Source: Litorimonas sp964490745 (GTDB lineage: Bacteria > Pseudomonadota > Alphaproteobacteria > Caulobacterales > Maricaulaceae). Taken from it: a stretch of DNA of 15,360 nucleotides. The notes beneath the pieces were generated by a model. The model was not told where the DNA came from, searched no databases, and saw nothing but the letters and a program-made list of their open reading frames with translations. Position numbers and translations under genes: made by a program. The stretch lies in the NCBI GenBank assembly GCA_964490745.1, contig CAZBDT010000052.1:1-15360 (forward strand), written 5' to 3'. Below, in pieces: positions 1 through 6,928 of this stretch; position 1 is the stretch's first letter; each line of letters begins with the position of its first letter.

Positions 1-301
1 TATCTGGATGGTTTGCGCCAAGGCCAGAACAAAACAGCTTTAATCCGCCGCCGGAGCCTGTGCTTTCAACGATAGGTGTTTTGAAAGATGTGCTACGTCC
101 AAAATTTTCAGCCACTCTTGTTGAAAATGGATAAACCGTGGAGGATCCAACGATTTTGATTTGGTCACGACCCGTAGTTGCTGCAGCAGCAGGCTTCGTC
201 GCGGATGACGCCTCTGTCGTATCGACTTTGGCATCCCCGCCATTCCCACAGGCTGCGAGGCTAATTGCGACTGCGCCGCAGAGAAGTAAATTTTTCATCA
301 T
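1..301 (-). CDS. pstS: PstS-like phosphate ABC transporter substrate-binding lipoprotein (partial, N-terminal part)
   Basis: Periplasmic phosphate-binding component of a Pst-type ABC importer; it would capture phosphate and hand it to the membrane permease. Only the first 100 codons are in the window. The start is a lipoprotein signal peptide with lipobox LAAC (Cys18 if the first ATG is used), then a low-complexity Ala/Thr/Ser linker. The mature part opens with KIVGSSTVYPFS (residues 49-60) and continues with TPIVESTGSGGGLKLFC, both typical of the phosphate-binding loops of proteobacterial PstS. Two in-frame ATGs lie side by side (301 and 298). AAAGGA sits 8 bases before the first, so I chose 301. 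The gene follows the porin gene by 24 bases on the same strand, so the two are probably co-transcribed from the Pho-box promoter. The rest of the protein and any pstCAB genes lie outside the window. Confidence 0.88.
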   Translation of the reverse strand, partial: MMKNLLLCGAVAISLAACGNGGDAKVDTTEASSATKPAAAATTGRDQIKIVGSSTVYPFSTRVAENFGRSTSFKTPIVESTGSGGGLKLFCSGLGANHPD

Positions 302-325
302 TTTATTAGTCCTTTCAGATGAACT

Positions 326-1456
326 TTAAAAGTCGATCGACAGTCGACCCAGAACGCCAGAACCGCTTTCAGACGTTCCGTTTTCTGCATCAACGTTAAA
401 GAAGTTAAGTCCTAAGCGAGCTTGCTTTGTCGCCCACCAATCTGCACCTAAAACAAGTGTGTCAAGCTGGCCGAGATAAGGACCGTCTTCAAGGTCGATT
501 GTATCGTAACGTGCAACAAGAGAGACGGCGCCCATGCCTCCCTCTCCGACCGGGTTATCGACCTCTGGGCGATTGAGCTTACCGCCTTTATATGTTTGAC
601 GACCGCCAATCACATAGCCGACCTCAAAGTAACCGCCTGAGAAGTCAGCGTCTTCATTGCCCTCAGAGCCATTGGCGCTAAGGAAGCTATATTCGCTGGC
701 GGCCCAGAAGTTATTTTTGATGAGCACGGCTTCGCCCGCGTAAAAATTATCAGACTCGGCAAAACGGCCTGTATTGATGATGCGGCCAACGGCAACATTT
801 GTATATGGGCGCTGACGATAACGAAGGTCATCCTGCGTATCGCCTTGCTTCCGGTAACGCCAAGACGCGCCTAAATGTGCGAGAGTGTCGTCAGTTTTTA
901 TGGGGTTGAAGTAACCGCGACCTGCCAAAGCATAGCCTTCTTCTGTGCCGCTTTGCTCCTCAACATTTGTACCAAAGACGCCAAAGTCAAAGCCGTAATT
1001 ATCGCCTGATGTGTTCACGGAGACACCAATACGGCGATCCAAACCAAAAGCATCTGTATATGCGCCGCGCTCTAAGGTTGTTGTAAAGCGAGAAGATGTT
1101 TCTTCTTCCATTGAGTTGTGCGTTTTAAACTGACCGACTTTGATCTTAAACTTGCTGCTCTTTGGCGCGAATTGGATATAGGCGTCGGTCAATTCAAAAG
1201 TTGATCCTGTCGATTTGTTAAACTCAACCTTGTAATTTACGCTGTCTCCGTATGTTCCGCGTGCAAAAAGGCGCGCACGGCGAACACGGCTATTATTGAC
1301 CGTAAAATCTGCGTCTTCAAAGTCAGCGATCGTGTAATCAAGCATGAGGCGCCCGCCCACTTTGATCGTCGCATCCTGCGCGATGGCCATATCTGCACTT
1401 ACCATGGATGCAGCAAGTATTGTTGCGGCCAAAAGGGCCTTTTTGGAAAACGTCAT
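326..1456 (-). CDS. OprP/OprO-type phosphate-selective porin
   Basis: Outer-membrane beta-barrel porin of the phosphate-selective porin O/P family (about 376 residues), likely letting phosphate or polyphosphate into the periplasm. It starts with a signal peptide (basic MTFSKK, hydrophobic core, AIAQ cleavage region). The mature protein opens with TIKVGGRLMLDYT and then RVRRARLFARGTYGD...YKVEF, the usual start of this family, followed by alternating polar/hydrophobic strands. It ends in Phe (RLSIDF), the terminal residue expected for barrel assembly. The frame is open upstream to 1534, but the ATG at 1456 is preceded by GAGG at 6 bases and by no coding-like sequence, so I place the start there. 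The downstream pstS-like gene and the upstream Pho box support a phosphate role. Substrate (Pi versus polyphosphate) cannot be told from the sequence. Confidence 0.88.
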   Translation of the reverse strand: MTFSKKALLAATILAASMVSADMAIAQDATIKVGGRLMLDYTIADFEDADFTVNNSRVRRARLFARGTYGDSVNYKVEFNKSTGSTFELTDAYIQFAPKSSKFKIKVGQFKTHNSMEEETSSRFTTTLERGAYTDAFGLDRRIGVSVNTSGDNYGFDFGVFGTNVEEQSGTEEGYALAGRGYFNPIKTDDTLAHLGASWRYRKQGDTQDDLRYRQRPYTNVAVGRIINTGRFAESDNFYAGEAVLIKNNFWAASEYSFLSANGSEGNEDADFSGGYFEVGYVIGGRQTYKGGKLNRPEVDNPVGEGGMGAVSLVARYDTIDLEDGPYLGQLDTLVLGADWWATKQARLGLNFFNVDAENGTSESGSGVLGRLSIDF

Positions 1457-1551
1457 GACCAACCTCATTTTCTTGACGTGATATTGAGATGACAGAGAAT
1501 CCGTCATCAATTTAATGTGACGCGCCAATGGCAAAGAATGGTGACAAATAG

Positions 1552-1557
1552 ATATTA
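1552..1557 (-). promoter_or_regulatory. Candidate -10 element of the Pho-box promoter
   Basis: TAATAT on the minus strand begins 5 bases after the Pho box. In PhoB-activated promoters the Pho box replaces the -35 element and a -10 follows within about ten bases. Spacing here is slightly short, so the exact hexamer is uncertain. Confidence 0.4.
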
Positions 1558-1562
1558 GTTTT

Positions 1563-1580
1563 ACGACAGTTTTGTGACAG
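1563..1580 (-). promoter_or_regulatory. Pho box (PhoB-binding site) upstream of the porin-pstS unit
   Basis: On the minus strand the site reads CTGTCACAAAACTGTCGT: two CTGTC half-sites repeated at 11-base intervals with an A-rich centre, very close to the known Pho box CTGTCATAAAWCTGTCAY. It lies 107 bases upstream of the porin start in the expected orientation. The match is seen directly; PhoB binding is inferred from it and from the phosphate genes it precedes. Confidence 0.82.
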
Positions 1581-1590
1581 CTCGGTCATA

Positions 1591-1600
1591 TGAGCGCTCA
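1591..1600. repeat. Perfect 10-base palindrome TGAGCGCTCA
   Basis: A perfect palindrome between the divergent porin and cys units, 10 bases beyond the Pho box and 12 bases before the strong ribosome-binding site of the small ORF at 1625. It could be a dimeric regulator site; no regulator can be assigned. Confidence 0.3.
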
Positions 1601-1624
1601 CGCAGTGCTTTTGGAGGCAATATC

Positions 1625-1699
1625 ATGCCAACTCATTACATAAGCATCTCGCATCGAAGGGCTCATAAGACAGGCTTGCGGCGCAATTCGGTAAAATAG
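1625..1699 (+). CDS. Small ORF, 24 codons, possible leader peptide upstream of cysD
   Basis: An ATG at 1625 opens a 24-codon frame ending in TAG at 1697-1699. A textbook Shine-Dalgarno, GGAGG at 1613-1617, lies 7 bases before the ATG and is stronger than that of any neighbouring gene. The peptide begins MPTHYISISHRRAH and is basic (Arg/Lys/His rich), with no membrane segment, no Cys and only the initiator Met, so classic cysteine or methionine attenuation is not indicated. It ends 43 bases before the cysD start. It may be a translated leader of the cys transcript, a free small protein, or chance. I do not recognise it. Confidence 0.35.
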   Translation: MPTHYISISHRRAHKTGLRRNSVK

Positions 1700-1707
1700 G
1701 CAACGGA

Positions 1708-1737
1708 TTGACCTTTGATAATAATTGTGGGAAATAT
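1708..1737 (+). promoter_or_regulatory. Candidate promoter of the cysD-cysNC unit
   Basis: TTGACC at 1708-1713 resembles a -35 element. AAATAT at 1732-1737, 18 bases further on, could serve as the -10. This -10 lies inside the dyad at 1727-1742 and would start transcription close to the ATG at 1743, giving a nearly leaderless mRNA. If instead the small ORF at 1625 belongs to the cys transcript, the real promoter lies further upstream. Confidence 0.3.
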
Positions 1738-1742
1738 CCCAC
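1727..1742. promoter_or_regulatory. Dyad GTGGGA-AATA-TCCCAC abutting the cysD start codon (candidate operator)
   Basis: Perfect 6-base arms separated by four bases end exactly at the base before the cysD ATG (1743). The position suits an operator blocking the promoter or ribosome access, or an RNA hairpin over the initiation region. Since CysD here has an N-terminal helix-turn-helix, autoregulation through this site is a possible reading, but it is inference only. Confidence 0.45.
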
Positions 1743-2843
1743 ATGCAAGACGATCTCATAAAACGCATTAAAAATTTCGCCGTTAGCTCGGGTCAATCTG
1801 AGTCGACTGTCGCGCGCAAGGTTTTCAATGACGGTAAAACCCTAACCCGCTTGCGAAATGGCGGACAGCTTACCCCCCGAACACAGGATAAGGCTATGGC
1901 AGCATTAGACAGGCTAGAGCGCGAAGCAAAAGGACCGCTGGGTCAAAGCTTAACGCATTTGGACAGATTGGAAGCTGAGAGTATTCACATCATGCGCGAA
2001 GTCGTGGCGCAGTGTGAAAACCCTGTCATGCTCTATTCGGTCGGCAAAGACAGCTCCGTCATGTTGGAGCTGGCAATCAAGGCGTTTTACCCATCGCCGC
2101 CGCCCTTTCCATTGCTTCATGTGGATACGCGCTGGAAGTTCCAGGAAATGTATGCCTTCCGCGACCGCCGCGCGAAAGAAGCCGGGATGGAGCTTATTAC
2201 ACACATTAATCCAGATGCGATTGCGCAGGATGTTGGACCTTTCTCGCACGGATCAGCCGTTCATACGGACATCACGAAAACCCAAGGGCTGAAACAGGCT
2301 TTGAATGCTGGAAAATTTGACGCGGCTTTCGGCGGGGCGCGCCGTGATGAAGAGAAGTCGCGCGCGAAAGAGCGGATTTTCTCGTTTCGGAATGAACATC
2401 ACCGTTGGGATGCCAAAAATCAGCGTCCGGAGCTTTGGGACATATATAATGCCCGTGTACAAAAGGGCGAAAGCATGCGGGTCTTTCCGATCTCCAATTG
2501 GACCGAGCTCGATGTCTGGCAATATATTTACCGCGAAAATATTCAAATCCCGAGCCTCTATCTTGCCGCGGAACGTCCGATTGTTGAGCGCGATGGCACG
2601 CTGATCATGGTGGATGATGAACGCATGCCGCTTGAGCCGGGTGAGACGCCGATGATGAAATCGGTGCGTTTCCGGACATTGGGCTGTTACCCCTTGACGG
2701 GTGCGGTCGAGTCAGAGGCGGCAACGCTGCAAGACGTTATCCAAGAAACACTTCTTGCGACAGGTTCAGAGCGTCAAGGCCGCGTGATCGACTCTGATGC
2801 CGGACAGTCGATGGAGAAGAAAAAAGAAGAGGGATATTTCTAA
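1743..2843 (+). CDS. cysD: Sulfate adenylyltransferase subunit CysD with N-terminal helix-turn-helix extension
   Basis: Small catalytic subunit of ATP sulfurylase, which with CysN turns sulfate and ATP into APS. The CysD body starts around residue 69 with SLTHLDRLEAESIHIMREV, the usual N-terminus of CysD. It has the PP-loop YSVGKDSSV (residues 98-106), HVDTRWKFQEMY, GGARRDEEKSRAKER, FPISNWTELDVWQYI and the C-terminal GRVIDSD...KKKEEGYF. The total of 366 residues exceeds the usual 300 or so because residues 1-65 form a separate domain, LIKRIKNFAVSSGQSESTV...TLTRLRNGGQLTPRT, which resembles the short helix-turn-helix proteins common in alphaproteobacteria. I chose ATG 1743; the frame is open to a TTG at 1725 that lies beside the dyad and has no ribosome-binding site. 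An internal ATG at 1896 with AGGA 7 bases upstream could give a CysD without the extension. The TAA overlaps the cysNC ATG by one base. Confidence 0.93.
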   Translation: MQDDLIKRIKNFAVSSGQSESTVARKVFNDGKTLTRLRNGGQLTPRTQDKAMAALDRLEREAKGPLGQSLTHLDRLEAESIHIMREVVAQCENPVMLYSVGKDSSVMLELAIKAFYPSPPPFPLLHVDTRWKFQEMYAFRDRRAKEAGMELITHINPDAIAQDVGPFSHGSAVHTDITKTQGLKQALNAGKFDAAFGGARRDEEKSRAKERIFSFRNEHHRWDAKNQRPELWDIYNARVQKGESMRVFPISNWTELDVWQYIYRENIQIPSLYLAAERPIVERDGTLIMVDDERMPLEPGETPMMKSVRFRTLGCYPLTGAVESEAATLQDVIQETLLATGSERQGRVIDSDAGQSMEKKKEEGYF

Positions 2844-4753
2844 TGGCCCATCACGACCCGCTCATCGCTCAAGATATAAAAGCCTATTTGGAGGCCCAAG
2901 AACAAAAGAGCTTTTTACGGGTTTTTACCTGCGGTTCTGTTGATGATGGTAAATCCACGCTAATTGGCCGTCTGCTCTTTGACTCAAAACTGATTTATGA
3001 AGATCAGATGGCGGCGATTGAACGCGATTCAAAAGCCTCTGGGACGCAAGGTGAAAAACCTGATCTCGCCTTACTTGTCGATGGTCTCGCTGCGGAACGC
3101 GAGCAGGGTATCACAATTGACGTTGCCTACCGTTTCTTCTCAACGGATAAGCGCAAATTTATTATCGCTGATACGCCTGGTCATGTTCAATATACACGGA
3201 ATATGGCCACGGGTGCGTCGACTGCGGATGTCGCGATTTTGTTGATTGATGCGCGTTACGGCGTCATGGAACAAACACGCCGTCATGCTTTCATCGCCAG
3301 CTTGTTAGGTATTCCTCAGGTCGTTGTTGCCGTAAATAAAATGGATCTTGTTGATTTCGACCAAAGCACATTTAACGACATTGACGTGGCCTTCCGAGAC
3401 TTTGCGAAGAAACTGAATTTTGTAGATATTATGACAATCCCGGTCAGCGCGCTGGACGGCGATAATGTCACGACAAAATCTGACGCAGCTCCGTGGTATC
3501 GCGGTCCAAGCCTGCTCGAATTTTTAGAAGAGGTTGAAGTTGATCGCCAAAGCCTCGAAGCGCCATTCCGCTTGCCCGTGCAATGGGTGAACCGCCCAAA
3601 TCTGGATTTCCGTGGATTCTCTGGCACCATTGCTTCAGGGACAATTTCCAAAGGCGAAGAGATCATGGCCATGCCGTCCGGTAAACGATCTAAGGTCAAA
3701 GATATCGTCCTTTATAAAGACAGCCTCGAATATGCACGTCAGGATCAAGCGGTTACAATCACGCTCGAAGATGAAATTGATATTTCTCGCGGCGATATGA
3801 TATGTGCAGCGGACACGCCGATTGAAGTCGCTGATCAGTTCCAAGCCCATTTAATCTGGATGGATGACACACGCCTTTTCCCGGGGCGTCAATATATTAT
3901 CCGCACAGCCAATCAGGCCGTGGCAGGCTCTGTCACCTCGCTAAAATATCGCATTGATGTCGCTGATTTTTCCGAGGCGGCCGCAAAGACATTAGAGCTA
4001 AACGAAATTGGTGTCGTGACCCTGTCATTGACAAAACCGATTCCGTTTGACCCTTATTTAAATAATCGCACAACAGGGGCCTTTGTTGTGGTTGATCGTA
4101 TGACTAATCGTACGGTTGGGGCGGGAACAATTGATTTCGCTCTGCGACGTTCGAAGAATATCGTCCGCCAGGACTTTACGGTCGATCACGTGGCGCGGGC
4201 TGAGCAAAAAGGTCAAAAATCTGCAACGCTTTGGTTCACGGGCCTATCGGGTTCAGGCAAAAGTACAATCGCAAACCATGTCGATCAGATCTTATTTGAA
4301 CGCGGCTTTCACACATACACATTGGACGGTGATAATGTCCGGCATGGTTTGAACCGTGATTTAGGTTTCACCAAAGAAGATAGGATCGAAAACATCCGCC
4401 GGATTGGTGAGGTCTCACGCCTTATGAATAATGCAGGTTTGATCACCATGTGCTCTTTCATCAGCCCTTATCGAGCGGAGCGCCAGATGGTTCGAGGTAA
4501 GGCGGGCGAAGGAAAGTTCATTGAAATTTTCGTGGACACGCCTTTAGAGGTTGCGGAAGAACGTGATGTGAAAGGCTTATATAAACGCGCACGCGCGGGT
4601 GAGATAAAAAATTTCACCGGCATTGATTCTGAATATCAACCCCCTGAAAATCCTGAAATTCATATTAAGACGCTTGACGTGAGACCTGAAGATGCTGCCG
4701 CTAAAATCGTGGACTACTTGGAGGCCAAAGGCTTCCTGACGATTGACGTTTAA
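2843..4753 (+). CDS. cysNC: Bifunctional CysN/CysC: sulfate adenylyltransferase GTPase subunit fused to APS kinase
   Basis: The N-terminal CysN half is the GTPase that drives APS synthesis together with CysD; the C-terminal CysC half phosphorylates APS to PAPS. GTPase motifs: P-loop GSVDDGKST (residues 31-39), DTPGH (110-114) and NKMD (165-168), followed by EF-Tu-like beta-barrel domains to about residue 440. The APS kinase part has its own P-loop GLSGSGKST (467-475), then DGDNVRHGLNRDLGF, FISPYRAERQ and FTGIDSEYQPPENPEI. Length (636 residues) is normal for CysNC/NodQ fusions, common in alphaproteobacteria. The ATG overlaps the cysD stop (TAATG), implying translational coupling. All catalytic motifs look intact. 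Confidence 0.96.
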   Translation: MAHHDPLIAQDIKAYLEAQEQKSFLRVFTCGSVDDGKSTLIGRLLFDSKLIYEDQMAAIERDSKASGTQGEKPDLALLVDGLAAEREQGITIDVAYRFFSTDKRKFIIADTPGHVQYTRNMATGASTADVAILLIDARYGVMEQTRRHAFIASLLGIPQVVVAVNKMDLVDFDQSTFNDIDVAFRDFAKKLNFVDIMTIPVSALDGDNVTTKSDAAPWYRGPSLLEFLEEVEVDRQSLEAPFRLPVQWVNRPNLDFRGFSGTIASGTISKGEEIMAMPSGKRSKVKDIVLYKDSLEYARQDQAVTITLEDEIDISRGDMICAADTPIEVADQFQAHLIWMDDTRLFPGRQYIIRTANQAVAGSVTSLKYRIDVADFSEAAAKTLELNEIGVVTLSLTKPIPFDPYLNNRTTGAFVVVDRMTNRTVGAGTIDFALRRSKNIVRQDFTVDHVARAEQKGQKSATLWFTGLSGSGKSTIANHVDQILFERGFHTYTLDGDNVRHGLNRDLGFTKEDRIENIRRIGEVSRLMNNAGLITMCSFISPYRAERQMVRGKAGEGKFIEIFVDTPLEVAEERDVKGLYKRARAGEIKNFTGIDSEYQPPENPEIHIKTLDVRPEDAAAKIVDYLEAKGFLTIDV

Positions 4754-4768
4754 AAGTTCGAGGCGAAC

Positions 4769-5743
4769 GTGGCAGATTTTGACCTGTTCAACGGGGATGC
4801 TGATGGTATCTTTTCGCTGCTGCAATTGCGTCAGACCTCGCCGCGCCCGGACGCGATCTGTATCACAGGTGTAAAACGCGATACGCAATTATTTCCGCAT
4901 ATCGTTAAGGATGTGCGGCGGGGTGACCGAATTACGGCGTTGGATATTGGAATGTCACGAAACGCGTTGGCACTTACAACCGTTTTGGATAAAGGGACCG
5001 AGGTCTTTTTTTGTGATCATCACCCCACAGGTGATATTCCACAACATACAGGCCTGACCTCGTTGATGGATGCCTCTCCTGAAACTTGTACGGCTTACCT
5101 GATTGATCAGCATTTAGGTGGGACGAAAGCTGCATGGGCGATTTGCGGCGCTTATGGCGATAATTTCCAAGGCCTTGCAGCCCGGATTGCAGCAGATAGA
5201 GACGTCAACTTACCGCTCAGCCAACTCAGAGAATTGGGGGAGCTCGTCAATTACAACGCCTATGGGTCGACGACGGACGATCTACATTTTCACCCGTTAG
5301 ATTTATATCGCCGCCTTTTGGCCTATCCCGACCCGATGGCCTTTATTGAAGACGCACCGGAAGCGTTGGATACGCTCCGCCACGGCCATAGATCGGATTG
5401 GGATATTGCGGGCAGCGCCCGCGAAGTACATATTTCCAATGCAGGTCAAATCCTCTCTTTACCGGCCAGCCCGGCGTCTAACCGGATCAGCGGTCTGTTT
5501 GCGAATGCTTTAGTCGATGAAGAGCCTGATAAGGCCTTTGCTGTCCTGACGCATTTAGGAACGGAAACGGGTGGGTACCGCGTATCGGTACGCGCGCCGT
5601 TATCACGCAAGACGCCCCATGCCAGCACTTTTGCGGCAGTTTTTGGCGGCGGCGGTCGGGCTGAAGCCGCTGGAATTGATCTTCTGACGCATGAAGAGTT
5701 GAGTCGATTTGTTGACGCTTTCACGGCCGCTTTTAGGCCTTAG
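4769..5743 (+). CDS. DHH-family phosphoesterase
   Basis: A 324-residue protein of the DHH/DHHA1 phosphoesterase superfamily (RecJ/NrnA relatives), metal-dependent hydrolases of small nucleotides or single-stranded nucleic acid. Visible motifs: NGDADG (residues 8-13), ALDIG with Asp59, CDHHPTG with Asp83-His84-His85, and RIAADRD (139-145), together supplying the metal ligands. A C-terminal glycine-rich GGGGRAEAAG matches the DHHA1 substrate-binding loop, but with Arg where the family usually has His. No helicase or nucleic-acid-binding domain is added. The start is GTG with GAGG 5 bases upstream, 15 bases after cysNC, so it is probably part of the cys transcript. NrnA-type relatives hydrolyse PAP to AMP and short oligoribonucleotides; PAP is formed when PAPS is used, so PAP clearance is a reasonable but unproven role. 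Confidence 0.85.
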   Translation: MADFDLFNGDADGIFSLLQLRQTSPRPDAICITGVKRDTQLFPHIVKDVRRGDRITALDIGMSRNALALTTVLDKGTEVFFCDHHPTGDIPQHTGLTSLMDASPETCTAYLIDQHLGGTKAAWAICGAYGDNFQGLAARIAADRDVNLPLSQLRELGELVNYNAYGSTTDDLHFHPLDLYRRLLAYPDPMAFIEDAPEALDTLRHGHRSDWDIAGSAREVHISNAGQILSLPASPASNRISGLFANALVDEEPDKAFAVLTHLGTETGGYRVSVRAPLSRKTPHASTFAAVFGGGGRAEAAGIDLLTHEELSRFVDAFTAAFRP

Positions 5744-5794
5744 GCTCAACCTATGACTTGACCCGACTCACACGGCCCTGTCCAAAAGAGAGTG

Positions 5795-6928
5795 ATGGCC
5801 TTTACCTTCATTCATAGCGCTGATTGGCAACTCGGGAAAAATTTCGGCCAATTTCCGGCTGAAACAGCCGGCGCGTTACGGCTTGCCAGACAGGCTGTCA
5901 TTGCGAAAATTGCTGAAGCGGCGAGGCAAGCGGGCGCGCGGCATGTTTTAGTCGCAGGTGATGTATGGGACACGAAAACGCCGTCAAACCCGACTCTCCG
6001 CCAACCTCTGACAATTATGGGCGAGGCGACAGATATTCAGTGGTGGTTACTACCGGGTAATCATGATCCAGATGGGGTCGATGGGTTATGGGACCGGATT
6101 GATGCGGTGAAGCCAAACAACGTGCATACATTGCGCAAAGTAGAGCCTGTCGAAATTGAAGATGGTGTCTTTATTTTACCCGCACCGTGGTCACGGATTC
6201 AACACGGGCAAGACCTGACAGACTGGATGGCGGGGTACGAAACGCCAGCAGGCGCTATTCGAATTGGGCTGGCCCATGGCGGGGTTCGTGGATTTGGCTC
6301 CGAAGGGGCCGCAGGGCGAGAGATCATTCCGCAGAACAGAGCCGAGAGTGCGAGACTCGATTATCTTGCTTTGGGGGATTGGCATGCACATACGCTCATA
6401 ACGCCGCGTACCGCCTATCCGGGAACACCGGAACCGGATCGTCATAAGGCGGGAGAGCGCGGACAAGTCCTGTCTGTGACCTTAGAGGCGCGTCGCGCGC
6501 CCGAAATACACACTATTCCAACGGCGAGCTATGACTGGCCTTTGGTCAAATTTGTGGCTGAGCCAGGTGCGATGTCTGAGCGATTAGGCCCATTGAAGGA
6601 AAACCTCATTACGGGCCATCCTTTGCGAAGTACCCATGTTCGATTGGATATATCGGGTGAGATGACAGTTGAGGATTGGGAGGTTTTTGAACGCTTTAAA
6701 GACGAGATGGAAGGCGAGTGCGCCTCTTTCGATGTGCGCGGTGCGCAAAATGTCCGCTTGGTTGTGATAGCAGAAGATATTGAATCGCTCGATGCGCAGG
6801 GGTCTGTTCGCGAGGCCGCAGAAACGCTGGCCGCGCAATCAGAAAATCCTGACCTCTCATTGGAAGACAGACAAATTGCGTCAGAGGCGCTTCGACTTCT
6901 GTTCAGATATGCGAGCGAAATAGCATGA
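5795..6928 (+). CDS. SbcD/Mre11-like metallophosphoesterase (DNA repair exonuclease family)
   Basis: Calcineurin-like phosphoesterase of the SbcD/Mre11 type (377 residues), expected to cut DNA in complex with the ATPase encoded next. Motifs: HSADWQLG (residues 7-14), GDVWD (55-59), GNHD (88-91), a histidine in GLAHGG (His161) and GDWHAH (194-199), which supply two-metal ligands. The first motif has Gln where E. coli SbcD has the His of DxH; I recall DWQxGK in proteobacterial relatives, so this may be normal for the subfamily. The start is ATG 5795 with AAGAGAG just upstream; a GTG three bases earlier is possible. It begins 51 bases after the DHH gene and its TGA overlaps the next ATG (ATGA), showing translational coupling. 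It is not classical E. coli-type SbcD by length or sequence, so I give no symbol. Confidence 0.87.
   Translation: MAFTFIHSADWQLGKNFGQFPAETAGALRLARQAVIAKIAEAARQAGARHVLVAGDVWDTKTPSNPTLRQPLTIMGEATDIQWWLLPGNHDPDGVDGLWDRIDAVKPNNVHTLRKVEPVEIEDGVFILPAPWSRIQHGQDLTDWMAGYETPAGAIRIGLAHGGVRGFGSEGAAGREIIPQNRAESARLDYLALGDWHAHTLITPRTAYPGTPEPDRHKAGERGQVLSVTLEARRAPEIHTIPTASYDWPLVKFVAEPGAMSERLGPLKENLITGHPLRSTHVRLDISGEMTVEDWEVFERFKDEMEGECASFDVRGAQNVRLVVIAEDIESLDAQGSVREAAETLAAQSENPDLSLEDRQIASEALRLLFRYASEIA

Noticed and set aside
1725..1742. TTG start for cysD giving six extra residues (MWEISH)
   Set aside because: It lies beside the dyad, has no Shine-Dalgarno, and the ATG at 1743 begins a natural protein start.
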